From Actinopolymorpha cephalotaxi (GTDB taxonomy: Bacteria > Actinomycetota > Actinomycetes > Propionibacteriales > Actinopolymorphaceae), in assembly GCF_013408535.1 (NCBI RefSeq), contig NZ_JACBZA010000001.1, positions 3,680,850 through 3,744,849 on the forward strand: a DNA stretch of 64,000 bases. Reading direction: 5' to 3'. The position numbers and the translations under genes are program-made. The notes under the pieces were generated by a model. That model was not told the origin of the DNA and did no database searches. It worked only from the letters and a program-made list of their open reading frames with translations. This document shows positions 11,918 to 20,145 of the stretch, piece by piece. Numbering within the stretch: the stretch's first letter is position 1; the number at the start of each line of letters is the position of its first letter.

Positions 11918-12918
11918 CGAGACTCTCCCGAGGACGAGGTGACGGACGAGGGAGCGGAGGCGGCGGGCTGCCCGCGGCGGGCGGCGGCCACGTCCTCGGC
12001 GGTCGCCTGGCCGAGTTGGGCGACGTACTCCTCCGAACCGCCGGTCGCCTCCAGGAAGGCCTCCTCCAGCGTGGCGGTCCGGGTGGTGAGCTCGTGCAGG
12101 ACCACGCCGGCGGAGAACGCGAGCTCGCCCACCTTGGCCTGGTCCAGGCCGTTGACCACCAGGCTGCCGTCGCCCTGGGGCTCGGCCCACACCTGTTGCG
12201 CGCGCAGCGCCTCGGTCAGCCGGTCGGCCTGCGGCGTGCGGACGAGCACGGCGGTGTGGGAGGCCTTGCGTACGAAGTCCTGGACCTCGCCGGAGGCGAT
12301 CAGCCGGCCGCGGCCGATCACCACCAGCCGGTCGGCCATCAGCCCCATCTCGGCCAGCAGGTGGCTGGAGACGAACACCGTGCGCCCGGTGGAGGCGAAG
12401 GACTTCAGGAAGTTGCGCAGCCAGGTGATGCCCTGCGGGTCCAGGCCGTTGGCCGGCTCGTCCAGGATCAGCGTGTGCGGGTCGCCGAGCAGCGCGCTGG
12501 CCAGGCCGAGGCGCTGCCCCATCCCGAGGGAGAACGTCTTCGGCCTGTGGCCCGCGACGTCGGTCAGCCCGACGTGGTCGAGGACGACGTCGACCCGCTG
12601 CCGGGGAATGCCGTTGGCGGCCGCCAGCATCGTCAGGTGGTTGCGGGCGGTCCGGGTCGGGTGGAACGCCTTCGCCTCCAGCACCGCGCCGACGTGCCGC
12701 ATCGGGTGGGTGATCCGGGAGTACGGCTGCCCGTCGAAGCGCGTCTGCCCGCCGCCGTGGTCCAGGCCGAGCATCAGCCGCATGGTGGTGGACTTACCCG
12801 CTCCGTTGGGGCCGAGGAAGCCGGTCACCACGCCGGGCTCGACGCTGAACGACAGGTCGTCCACCGCGCGTTTGCCGCCGTAGATCTTGGTGAGGTTCCT
12901 CGCCTCGATCCGTCCCAC
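11914..12918 (-). CDS. ABC transporter ATP-binding protein (exporter type)
   Basis: 334 aa from the GTG at 12918, which has GGGAGG 6 bases upstream; the frame is open further but without similarity. Walker A GPNGAGKST at 36-44, signature-like SLGMGQ at 130-135 and Walker B LILDEP around 150-155, followed by a His-switch in SSHLL. After about residue 220 comes a non-catalytic domain and a Ser/Ala-rich tail. The divergent signature (no LSGGQ) is common in this DrrA/BcrA-like group. It pairs with the permease at 11129-11917 through an ATGA overlap. Drug or lipid export is the family role; the substrate is unknown. Confidence 0.92.
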   Translation of the reverse strand: MGRIEARNLTKIYGGKRAVDDLSFSVEPGVVTGFLGPNGAGKSTTMRLMLGLDHGGGQTRFDGQPYSRITHPMRHVGAVLEAKAFHPTRTARNHLTMLAAANGIPRQRVDVVLDHVGLTDVAGHRPKTFSLGMGQRLGLASALLGDPHTLILDEPANGLDPQGITWLRNFLKSFASTGRTVFVSSHLLAEMGLMADRLVVIGRGRLIASGEVQDFVRKASHTAVLVRTPQADRLTEALRAQQVWAEPQGDGSLVVNGLDQAKVGELAFSAGVVLHELTTRTATLEEAFLEATGGSEEYVAQLGQATAEDVAAARRGQPAASAPSSVTSSSGESR

Positions 12919-13346
12919 GGATGCCTCCCGACACCTTGGTTGCCAATCCTGGCCTGCTGGCCGTCCCCCACCGTAGGCGGTGGCCAACCCGGCGACGTGG
13001 CCCGGCGGGTGGAGTTTGCCCGGCCCGGTGTCCGACCTGAGGATGAGGCGGCCTCCTCAGGTTCGGCCCAAGGGGATGGCGGTGGGTGGCGCCCGGCGCG
13101 TACGGTTGCCGGCATGGGCGTACCCGGGCGGCGATTTCGCCGCCCCGGCCGGCACCGCGGTGCCGTCGGGGTGGAGTGCCGGGTATGCCCGGGTGCCGCG
13201 TTCTGATCATCTGAGGACCTGAACGCGAACCACCTGGGCGCCGTCGGCGGCGTTCTCCTCGGTGGATCCGCAGCGAGCCGGTCGGGGTGTGCGAGTCCCT
13301 TCACCCCGTCCCACCCATCGCGCACGATCCTTCGAGGAGTACTCCG
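12919..13346. other. Divergent intergenic region with an inverted repeat
   Basis: About 428 bases between the ABC ATPase (minus) and the PheS-like gene (plus). No credible gene. It must hold both promoters; the one clear structure is the inverted repeat at 13032-13066. Confidence 0.5.
13032..13066. promoter_or_regulatory. Inverted repeat (candidate operator) upstream of the ABC exporter
   Basis: ACCTGAGGA (13035-13043) and TCCTCAGGT (13054-13062) are perfect 9-base arms around a 10-base spacer; with one bulged T the pairing extends to CCG/CGG on the outside. It is about 115 bases upstream of the ABC ATPase start and 280 from the PheS-like start. It could be a repressor site or a hairpin in a leader. 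Confidence 0.45.
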
Positions 13347-14507
13347 ATGTCTTCGATGTCTGCTGTCCTCACGCCCGCGCAGCTGCGGGCCTGTCTCTCG
13401 ATCCGCGACCTGTCCGACCCGGCCCAGGGCCCGCACGCCCTGCAGCTCGTGGTCGGCGACCTGGCCGCCGCCCTGGGTTCGGCCTGGGACGCCGAGGTCC
13501 GCGTCGTCCGGTCCTCTCCCGTCGTCTCCCTCGCCGACAACTACGACCACCTGGGGTACGCCGCCGACGCCGTGACGCGCGAGGCGCACTACACCCGCTA
13601 CGTCGACGCCGAGCACGTGCTGCGCAGCCACAGCAGCGCGTCGATCCCCGGAGCGCTGCGCCGGCTCGCCGCCGGGGTCACTGCCGAGGCCGGGACCTCA
13701 CCCACCGACGTGCTGCTGGTCTGCCCCGGCATGTGTTACCGGCGGGACAGCATCGACTGGCAGCACACGGGTACGCCGCACCAGCTCGACCTGTGGCGGG
13801 TACGCCGGCACCGGCCCTGCACCGAGGAGGACCTCACCGAGCAGATCGGGCTGGTGGTGGAGACGGCGCTGCCGGGCAGCCGCTGGCGTACCGAACCGAA
13901 GGTGCACCCCTACACCGAGCACGGCCGCCAGATCGACGTGTGGTGGCAGGGCCGCTGGGTGGAGATCGGCGAGTGCGGCCTGGCCGCGCCCGGAGTGCTG
14001 GCCGGCGCCGGGTTGCCCGTACCCACCTGGACCGGCCTGGCGATGGGGCTCGGCCTGGACCGGCTGCTGATGCTCGGCAAGGGCATCCCCGACATCCGGC
14101 TGCTGCGCTCGGCCGATCCCCGGGTGGCCGCGCAGATGCTGGATCGTACGGAGTACCGGCCGGTCTCCCACCAGCCTCCGGTACGCCGCGACCTGTCCGT
14201 CGTGGTGGACGCCGGCGTGGACACCTCGGCCGAACTGCTCGGCGACCGGGTGCGCGCGGCTCTGGGAACAGACGCCGACGTCGTGGAGACCGTCGAGGTG
14301 CTGTCGGAGACGTCGTACGACGACCTGCCCGCGGCAGCGCGGACCCGGCTGGGGATCGCCCCGGGCCAGCGGAACGTGCTGGTCCGGCTGGTGGTGCGGG
14401 CACTGGACTGCACGCTCACCGACGCCGACGCCAACCGGCTGCGGGACCAGGTCTACGCCGAACTGCACCAGGGCGCCGTCTCCCAGTGGGCGGAGGCAGG
14501 GCGGTAA
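13347..14507 (+). CDS. Stand-alone PheS-like ligase with C-terminal FDX-ACB domain
   Basis: 386 aa from the ATG at 13347 (GAGGAG upstream). Residues about 30-265 are a class II aminoacyl-tRNA synthetase core of the PheRS alpha type: motif 1 region with YVDAEHVLRSHSS, motif 2 region MCYRRDSIDWQH..TPHQLDLW (130-150), the Gly-rich EIGECGLAAPGVL, and motif 3 GLAMGLGLDRLLML (230-243) leading to GIPDIRL. Residues about 275-386 resemble the ferredoxin-fold anticodon-binding (FDX-ACB) domain normally found at the end of PheT. The layout is that of monomeric mitochondrial PheRS. Bacteria normally use PheS2PheT2, so this is probably a second, specialised ligase; it recalls the group curated as 'PheS-related mystery ligase' (from memory). 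Substrate unknown. Confidence 0.8.
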   Translation: MSSMSAVLTPAQLRACLSIRDLSDPAQGPHALQLVVGDLAAALGSAWDAEVRVVRSSPVVSLADNYDHLGYAADAVTREAHYTRYVDAEHVLRSHSSASIPGALRRLAAGVTAEAGTSPTDVLLVCPGMCYRRDSIDWQHTGTPHQLDLWRVRRHRPCTEEDLTEQIGLVVETALPGSRWRTEPKVHPYTEHGRQIDVWWQGRWVEIGECGLAAPGVLAGAGLPVPTWTGLAMGLGLDRLLMLGKGIPDIRLLRSADPRVAAQMLDRTEYRPVSHQPPVRRDLSVVVDAGVDTSAELLGDRVRAALGTDADVVETVEVLSETSYDDLPAAARTRLGIAPGQRNVLVRLVVRALDCTLTDADANRLRDQVYAELHQGAVSQWAEAGR

Positions 14508-14549
14508 CGAGCGGGGCGTCTGTCAGTCGCCGTCTGTCAGCCGTCGATG

Positions 14550-15842
14550 TCAGCCGTCGATGTTGGCCGGGCCGTGGGCGCGGGCGGCGGTTTCGCCGCC
14601 GGTCCGCGTCCCGGCCCGCTCACCGCCCTGCTTGCCGTCCTCCTCGCCGTCGGACTTGCCACCGGCGGCGCCGCGCAGCAGCCCGGCGGCGACGAAGATG
14701 AGCGCCACGAAGGCGAGCGGGATGACCAGCGCCCACTCCAGCCCGACCCGGTGGGCGACGGCGCCGATCGCGACCGGGCCGAGCACCGCGCCCAGGTAGC
14801 CCGCCGACACCACCGGGCCGAGGACCGACACGCGGTTCTTCGTTCCCGTGTTGCCGGCGGCACTGAACACCACCGGCACCGCCGGCCCGATCCCGAACCC
14901 GGCGACGGCGAAGCCCACCAGCGCCACCGCCGGCCCGGGCGCGAGCAGGAAGATGACGTACCCCAGCGCACCCAGCGCGGCGCCGGCGCGCGCCACCACC
15001 ACCGGGCCGTACTTCGCGCCCACCCGGTCCGCGATCAGCCGGGACGCCGTCATCGCACCGGAGAACACCGACAGCCCGAGCGCCGCGAGCCCGACGGAGG
15101 CACCGAGGCTCTCGTTCAGGTAGACCGCGCTCCAGTCGGCGATCGCCCCCTCGCCGAGGAACGACCCGAACCCCATCGCCGCCATCATCACCACCACGAC
15201 GACGCGGACCGGGGGCCGCCGCCCGCCGGGCACCTCCACGTGGTGGCCGGTGACCGCCGCCTCCTGTTCGGGGCGCAGCAGACGGGCGAGGAACGGCGCG
15301 CTGGCCACCGCGCACACCACCCCGGCCACGATGAAGTGCACCCGGACGTCCACGCCCTCCCGCGCCACCAGCGCGGCGATCGCCGAACCCGCCATCGAGC
15401 CGAGACTCCACAGGCCGTGGAAGCCGGACATGATCGGCCGGCCGTACAACCGCTCGACCGCCACGGCGTGCGCGTTCATCGCGACGTCCAGCATCCCGCC
15501 GATCAGGCCCAGCACGGCCAGCGCGGCGGTCAGCGTCACCAGGTCGGTGGCGAACGCGGGGCCGACCAGCGCGACGGCCTGCACCGGCACGAGGATGCGC
15601 ATCGCCAGGCCGGTGCGGCCCGCCCGCTCCATCCGGCCGGTCAGTCTCGTGCCCACCAGCAGGCCGACCGCGAGGCCGCCGAGGGCGATGCCGAGGGCGC
15701 CGTTGTCGAGGTGGAGAGCCTGCTTGATGGACGGGATCCGGGGGGCCCAGGTGGCGAAGACGGCCGCGTGGACGAGGAACGTCACGGCCACCGCGAGGCG
15801 GGCCCGGCGTACCTCCGGCGGCGGTGCGGGTGCGCGCATCAC
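14550..15842 (-). CDS. MFS transporter
   Basis: 430 aa, about twelve membrane segments in two halves separated by a loop near residue 200 (LLRPEQEAAVTGHH). The N-terminal half has the MFS-type GTRLTGRMERAGRTG loop between segments 2 and 3. It resembles the YbjJ/fucose-permease-like branch (WAPRIPSIKQALHLDNGALGIAL; GFHGLWSLGSMAG), whose substrates are mostly undefined. The Glu/Lys/Gly-rich tail is cytoplasmic. GTG at 15842 and ATG at 15839 are both possible starts. Its stop lies 42 bases from the stop of the convergent PheS-like gene, in a short spacer with two copies of TGTCAGCCGTCGA. Confidence 0.88.
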   Translation of the reverse strand: MMRAPAPPPEVRRARLAVAVTFLVHAAVFATWAPRIPSIKQALHLDNGALGIALGGLAVGLLVGTRLTGRMERAGRTGLAMRILVPVQAVALVGPAFATDLVTLTAALAVLGLIGGMLDVAMNAHAVAVERLYGRPIMSGFHGLWSLGSMAGSAIAALVAREGVDVRVHFIVAGVVCAVASAPFLARLLRPEQEAAVTGHHVEVPGGRRPPVRVVVVVMMAAMGFGSFLGEGAIADWSAVYLNESLGASVGLAALGLSVFSGAMTASRLIADRVGAKYGPVVVARAGAALGALGYVIFLLAPGPAVALVGFAVAGFGIGPAVPVVFSAAGNTGTKNRVSVLGPVVSAGYLGAVLGPVAIGAVAHRVGLEWALVIPLAFVALIFVAAGLLRGAAGGKSDGEEDGKQGGERAGTRTGGETAARAHGPANIDG

Positions 15843-15933
15843 CCGTCGACCCTACGGGGTGGGTCCCCCTCTCCCACCCAGGCCGTACGGATTGCAGGCC
15901 GTACGGACGTGAGCCCTTCGTGCGCTGCTCGAG

Positions 15934-16629
15934 CTACTTGAGCAGGCGAATCGACCAGGGGTAGCGCCAGCGGTTGCCGCACAGCGCCGACATCCCCGCG
16001 ATGCCCGACAGCAGGAGCCAGGCCAGGACCAGCGGGGCGAGGGCTATGGCGGCGAGCCCGAAGGTGATGCTGCTCAGGATCCCGAGCGCGATGCACGCGC
16101 CGAGGAAGCTGAGCTGGAAGTTGGTCGCCTCGATGGCCTGTTCGCGCACGAACGCCGAGCGCTGGCCCGCGGTCGCGGTGATGACGAGGGGTACGACGAA
16201 CAGCGTGGGTACGCCCGCCCAGTGGGCGAGCAGCGCCATTGAGCGGTCCGACCCGCTCGGCGCCGCACCCGGGCGCCCGGTCGGCGCGTGCGGTGCCCGC
16301 GGCGCGCTCGGTGTGCTCGACGGGCTCGAGGCCGGCAGCGGAAGCCCGCGCAGTGCGTGGGCGAGTTCGGCGCGGTCCACGGCAGCCAGCGCGCCGCCCA
16401 CCCGCAGGTCGAGTTCGGAGTGGTCGATCCGGCCCTCGGCGTAGGCCGCCTGCAGCATCTCCACGGCCCGGTCGCGTTCGGCGTCGCCGATCCGCAGCGA
16501 TCCCGTCGGCGACGTGTGCGGCGGAGAGCCGTACTGCGAAGAGCCGTACTGCGGTGAGCCCTGCGGCGAGGAGAGGCCTGTTCCAGCGTTCATGGGGTCG
16601 ATGATTGCCCTGCGCGGGGCATCGCCCAT
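15934..16629 (-). CDS. DUF1707 and DUF4870 domain membrane protein
   Basis: 231 aa. A Ser/Pro/Gly/Tyr-rich start is followed by a DUF1707 domain (LRIGDAERDRAVEMLQAAYAEGRID ... ELAHALRGLP, residues about 45-97), a Pro/Ala-rich linker and a DUF4870 (Tic20-like) region of three to four membrane segments from about 128 (MALLAHWAGVPTLFVVPLV; EQAIEATNFQLSF). DUF1707 occurs at the N-termini of many actinobacterial membrane proteins and may mediate contacts. No catalytic role is known. ATGs at 16629 and 16593 are both possible starts; neither has a strong ribosome site. Confidence 0.82.
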   Translation of the reverse strand: MGDAPRRAIIDPMNAGTGLSSPQGSPQYGSSQYGSPPHTSPTGSLRIGDAERDRAVEMLQAAYAEGRIDHSELDLRVGGALAAVDRAELAHALRGLPLPASSPSSTPSAPRAPHAPTGRPGAAPSGSDRSMALLAHWAGVPTLFVVPLVITATAGQRSAFVREQAIEATNFQLSFLGACIALGILSSITFGLAAIALAPLVLAWLLLSGIAGMSALCGNRWRYPWSIRLLK

Positions 16630-16668
16630 CGGGGTAAGTCCCTGACCGCTCCCCCAACCGACCCTGGG

Positions 16669-17748
16669 CTACTCGGGTGGACGCGAGTGTGGTCCCGGTG
16701 TGACCGCACCGTCGCGGCCAAGCGCGATCCGCACCAGGTTGCGCAGGGACTCGGTGCCGGGCATGAGGTAGCCGCCGTGGCCGCGGGCGCCGGTGGTGGC
16801 GAAGACCTTGGCGCCGAACGCCGGGCTCACCGGGCTCGGGCCGTGGCCGTAGTCGCCGACGCGTACGAACGGGACGTACCGGATCGGGTCGCCGGCGGCG
16901 AGTCCGGCCCAGACCCGGGCGGTGTGCGACAGGCCGGACGCGGTGCGGTGGCGCACCCCCGGGCTGCCGAACACCGCGATGTCGTCCACCTGACGGGGCA
17001 GGTCGCTGAGGCCGCAGACCACGGAGCCGTAGCTGTGGCAGAAGAGCCCGACCGGGGCTGAGGTGTACGCCGACAGGCCGGCAAGGAACCGCTGCAGCCG
17101 GGCCGCGCCGACGCGGGCCAGGCTGCCCTGCATCGCGGCCGCGCCGGCGTCGACCGGGGTGGCGTATCCGGCCCACGCGATCACCGCCAACCGGGTGCCG
17201 GGTTCCTGGCGTTCGGCCTCCGCACGCATCGCGCGGGCGCCGGCGGCGATTCCGCCCGGCTCGTCCAGGTGGTACAGGTCCGCACCCGCACCGGGCACCA
17301 GCACGGCCACCCGGTCCGCGGTCGCGAGGTCACCGAACACCTCGACGGCGAGGCCGCGTTCGCGGGGGTCGAGCGCGAGGATCTGCCGGTCGCGCAGGTC
17401 CAGCACGCCCCGCCAGACACCGGACCTGGCGACCTCGTGCCGGTTCGCGGCGTACCGCAGGGCAGGTGGTGCGCCGTCCATGTTGCCGACCACCGCGGGA
17501 TAACGCGTGGCCAGTCCCTTCCGCTCGGCGGTGGGGAGCCCGGCGAAGTACGCGGCGACCGAGGCCGGCGACGTGCCGGTGAGACTGGGCAGTGGTCGTC
17601 CGCCGAAGGAGGCCTGCTGCCAGGCCGCCGTGCCCGGAAGATCGGGTCGGGTGTTGGTCGCGCCGGCCGGGGTGATGGCGGGTCCGGCGCCGGTCAGCGC
17701 CGTCAGCGCGGCCAGGGTTGCGAGCACGATCCGCCGGGATCGAACCAT
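16669..17748 (-). CDS. Secreted alpha/beta hydrolase (DUF1023 type)
   Basis: 359 aa with a Sec signal peptide (VRSRRIVLATLAALTALTG ... TPAGA, about 30 residues). The PF06259-type fold is shown by VAVLVPGAGADLYHLD, LAVIAWAGYATP and the nucleophile elbow CHSYGS (Ser within GxSxG-like context), followed by VVCGLSDLP and DDIAVFGSPGVR. The late GHGGYLMPGTESL holds the probable catalytic His. Such proteins are abundant in actinomycetes; substrates (esters or lipids) are mostly unknown. The start at 17748 has GGAAGGAA upstream. Confidence 0.85.
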   Translation of the reverse strand: MVRSRRIVLATLAALTALTGAGPAITPAGATNTRPDLPGTAAWQQASFGGRPLPSLTGTSPASVAAYFAGLPTAERKGLATRYPAVVGNMDGAPPALRYAANRHEVARSGVWRGVLDLRDRQILALDPRERGLAVEVFGDLATADRVAVLVPGAGADLYHLDEPGGIAAGARAMRAEAERQEPGTRLAVIAWAGYATPVDAGAAAMQGSLARVGAARLQRFLAGLSAYTSAPVGLFCHSYGSVVCGLSDLPRQVDDIAVFGSPGVRHRTASGLSHTARVWAGLAAGDPIRYVPFVRVGDYGHGPSPVSPAFGAKVFATTGARGHGGYLMPGTESLRNLVRIALGRDGAVTPGPHSRPPE

Positions 17749-18322
17749 CCGCTGGTCGTTCCTTCCATTCCGACGTCACCGACGTGCCAGCCGCCGAGTG
17801 GGACCGCACAGTTGCGGAACGGAGCGAACGGTGGCATACCTCGCCCCCGTCGCCGCGCCAGCCGCGACGCCTCCCCAGAGTAGGCGAGCCGGCTGGGAAG
17901 ACTTTCCAGGGTCCTGCGGCGCGTCCCTTACCGGACGACTCATGCCCGCCGAAGCCGCACGTCATCCCGGATGTTCCTACTGTCCGTGCTGTCCGGACCT
18001 GGCCCGCCGCAGGTTTACCGGTGGTCCCGGTCCGCACCGACCGTGATCAGGCCGCTCTCGTACGCGAAGATGACCGCCTGCGCCCGGTCGCGCAGGTCGA
18101 GCTTGGGGCGCGGAGCTGGGACCGGCCGAGCCGGTCCACTCCGGAACGAACGACCCGATGGTCTTCACCACCCCGGCTCGCTCCGCTACACAGGTGGCGG
18201 AATCGGCCGCCACCCCCGGTCGCGCCGGCCCCGCGGAACCGCGATGATGCGGGGGACGCCGGCTCGAGGCGTCGGGCTCCGGGACTCCTGGCCTCCGGGG
18301 CTCCGACTACGGGGAGGTCCGC
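17749..18322. other. Intergenic region with gene debris between two divergent genes
   Basis: About 574 bases between the secreted hydrolase (minus) and the SDR (plus). Apart from the promoters it must hold, the only recognisable content is the tail of a lost LuxR-type regulator (18015-18107). The rest shows no gene with a ribosome site or family match. Confidence 0.6.
18015..18107 (-). pseudogene. Remnant: C-terminal end of a NarL/LuxR-type response regulator
   Basis: Read on the minus strand the stretch encodes PKLDLRDRAQAVIFAYESG followed by LITVGADRDHR and a TAA at 18015. This matches, nearly residue for residue, the end of NarL/LuxR-type response regulators, including the intact one in this window at 33625-34302 (TKLDLRSRAQLVIFAYETG, then LVTAG). 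Upstream of 18107 the similarity stops abruptly: there is no recognition helix and no receiver domain in any frame nearby. It is therefore a gene relic, not a gene. Confidence 0.8.
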
Positions 18323-19138
18323 ATGCGGGTACTCGTCATCGGCGGTTCCGGTCTGGTGGGCGGGCTGGTCCTGCCCCGGCTCGCCGAGCGGCACGACCTG
18401 CGCGTGTTCGACCTGAAGCCGCCGCGCAGCGACGTCGACGTCGAGTACGTCGCGGGCGACCTGCGGGACGTGACGGCGGTGACCCGCGCCGTCGAGGGTG
18501 TCGACGCGGTGATGTTCATGGCGATGGGGCCGATGGCCGGGTGGGGCAGCATCGACAACGCCCGCATGCACCTGGAGGTCGCGGTGCCCGGCCTGCACGT
18601 CGCGTTGCGGGCCGCCCACGAGGCCGGTGTCACGCACGCGGTCTACACCAGCAGCATGTCGGTGTACGCCGAGCCGGCCGTGGACGACCCGAGCGCACAA
18701 GACGGACCGGAAGGCGGACCGGAGAACGACACCTCGATCAGCCCGGGCGTGCCCGGGCGCGAGCGCTACCCCGACGAGTCCACCCCGCCGGACGGGACCG
18801 ACTTCTACGGCCTGGCCAAGCGGCTGGGCGAGGAGGTCTGCCGGAACGCGGTCGAGGTGTACGGCATGAGCGTGGTGGCGCTGCGGCTGTGCCATCCGGT
18901 CGCCGACGCCGACTTCCCGCGTACGGACCATCCACGCGCCCGGCTGATCTGCACCTCCGCCCGGGACGTCGCCCGCGCCCTGCTGGCGGCACTGGACCGG
19001 CGCGGCCACGGGTTCGAGCCGTTCGCGATCAGCGGCGACGGCGCGGAGCGGCTGGTCCCGATGGCCCGGGCGCGGGAGGTGCTGGGCTGGACGCCGCTGG
19101 ACAGCACCGACCAGCCCGACCAGCCCGGCTCGCGGTAG
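18323..19138 (+). CDS. NAD(P)-dependent epimerase/dehydratase (extended SDR)
   Basis: 271 aa with a strong ribosome site (GGGGAGG). The Rossmann motif GGSGLVGG is at residues 7-14, an acidic Asp30 ends strand 2 (VFDLK, suggesting NAD), VAGDLRD at 43-49 is the usual adenine-contact strand, the Ser region is YTSSMSVY, and the catalytic pair is Tyr162/Lys166 (YGLAK). This is a complete extended SDR of the NAD-dependent epimerase family, acting on a nucleotide sugar or another hydroxy compound. No sugar-biosynthesis neighbours specify a substrate. A broken oxidoreductase gene lies just downstream on the other strand. Confidence 0.88.
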   Translation: MRVLVIGGSGLVGGLVLPRLAERHDLRVFDLKPPRSDVDVEYVAGDLRDVTAVTRAVEGVDAVMFMAMGPMAGWGSIDNARMHLEVAVPGLHVALRAAHEAGVTHAVYTSSMSVYAEPAVDDPSAQDGPEGGPENDTSISPGVPGRERYPDESTPPDGTDFYGLAKRLGEEVCRNAVEVYGMSVVALRLCHPVADADFPRTDHPRARLICTSARDVARALLAALDRRGHGFEPFAISGDGAERLVPMARAREVLGWTPLDSTDQPDQPGSR

Positions 19139-19149
19139 TCCGGGGCGGC

Positions 19150-19541
19150 TCACAGCTCCCGAAGGATGATCTCGATCGCCTCGGTGAGCATCTCGTGGCG
19201 TACGTCGACCGGCGGCCAGCCACCGCCCACGACGTGCTCGTTGAGGTTCTCCCCCGCGCCGAGGCCGAGGGTGAACCGCCCCTCGCAGAGCAGCGCGACT
19301 GTGGCGGCCTTCTGCACGACGCCCGCGCCGGGTGGTAATGCCGGATCGGGCAGGTGACGTACGTCATCAGCGGGATCCGCGAGGTGGCCTGGGCGACCGC
19401 GCCCAGCACCGACCACGCGTACGCGGAGTGACCCTGCGCGTCCAGCCAGGGGAAGTAGTGGTCGCTCATCACCGCGAAGTCGAAGCCGGCCTCCTCGGCC
19501 AGGCACGCGTCGCGGACGAGCTGGGTCGGGCCGGGCGTCAC
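19150..19541 (-). pseudogene. Broken LLM-class (F420-dependent) oxidoreductase gene
   Basis: Two frames carry one protein. In the first, from 19541, comes TQLVRDACLAEEAGFDFAVM, SDHYFPWLDAQGHSAYAWS and LMTYVTCPIRHYHPA. In the second, after a frame change near 19330, comes VVQKAATVALLCEGRFTLGL, GAGENLNEHVVGG and WPPVDVRHEMLTEAIEIILREL, then TGA at 19150. Both parts match luciferase-like/F420 oxidoreductases in the right order. The first barrel strand and about two thirds of the C-terminus are missing. With a frameshift and truncation at both ends, it cannot make a working enzyme. In intact relatives F420 carries hydride to or from an alcohol or aldehyde. Confidence 0.85.
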
Positions 19542-20145
19542 CGGGTCGTCGCGTCTGTGGGACCTGACCTTCCCGGGACGCGCCGCCCAACACGTGCCGG
19601 ACAGTGACGCCGGGCATCGTCACCGCGCACGTTCGGGCCGAACCGTCACCGCGCCCCTGCGAACGGCCGCGAGCCCTGATAGGAAGGGCGGCGATGAAGG
19701 TGATACCGGTAAGACCAGATCCGCCACCAGCGCGTGGCTCGCAACCGAGCCGTGCAGGCCGGCCGCACCCGGAGGTAGGTGCGCGCCGATACCTGTGGGC
19801 CGACGGTGGGACCTCCCACGCCTACGGCTAGCCGACCCGACGAGAACGAACCACTTGCCCGGCGCCCTCACGGCGCCCTCTCTCCGCGGCGAGTACCGCG
19901 GCAGACCTCCACGACCCGACGCCTGAGCGGCAGGCGGAGGCACCACGCTGTGTCTCCGGCCGGGACCGCCGAGCCGCCGTCGGGTCCCTGACCGGTCGCC
20001 TCGACAGCGCGCCCGTCGACCCACATCGACCGCGGCGCCCGACGGCCACACCGGCACACGGCCACACCGGCACGATCACCGCGGGGGGCGGTGCTCGAGC
20101 TCCGGCGGCGCTGCCGCCTGCTCTCTACAGCTAGGAAACGCCTGC
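19542..20145. other. Intergenic region without a supported gene
   Basis: About 604 bases between the broken LLM gene and the glycosyltransferase. A possible 45-aa frame (ATG 19694 to 19831, AAGGGCGG upstream) uses rare codons such as ATA and AGA and matches nothing recognised. A tandem 16-base duplication is at 20042-20073. Otherwise nothing is seen; it may be further decayed coding DNA. Confidence 0.5.
20042..20073. repeat. Perfect tandem duplication of 16 bases
   Basis: ACGGCCACACCGGCAC is present twice head to tail (20042-20057 and 20058-20073), about 70 bases upstream of the glycosyltransferase start. It looks like a recent slippage duplication. Confidence 0.8.

Noticed and set aside
14508-14549. 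Direct repeats TGTCAGCCGTCGA between convergent genes as an attachment site
   Set aside because: Only two short copies in a 42-base spacer with no integrase or tRNA nearby; likely slippage.
19604-19831. Possible small gene with ATG at 19694
   Set aside because: Weak ribosome site, rare codons (ATA, AGA), no family match; probably chance or decayed DNA.
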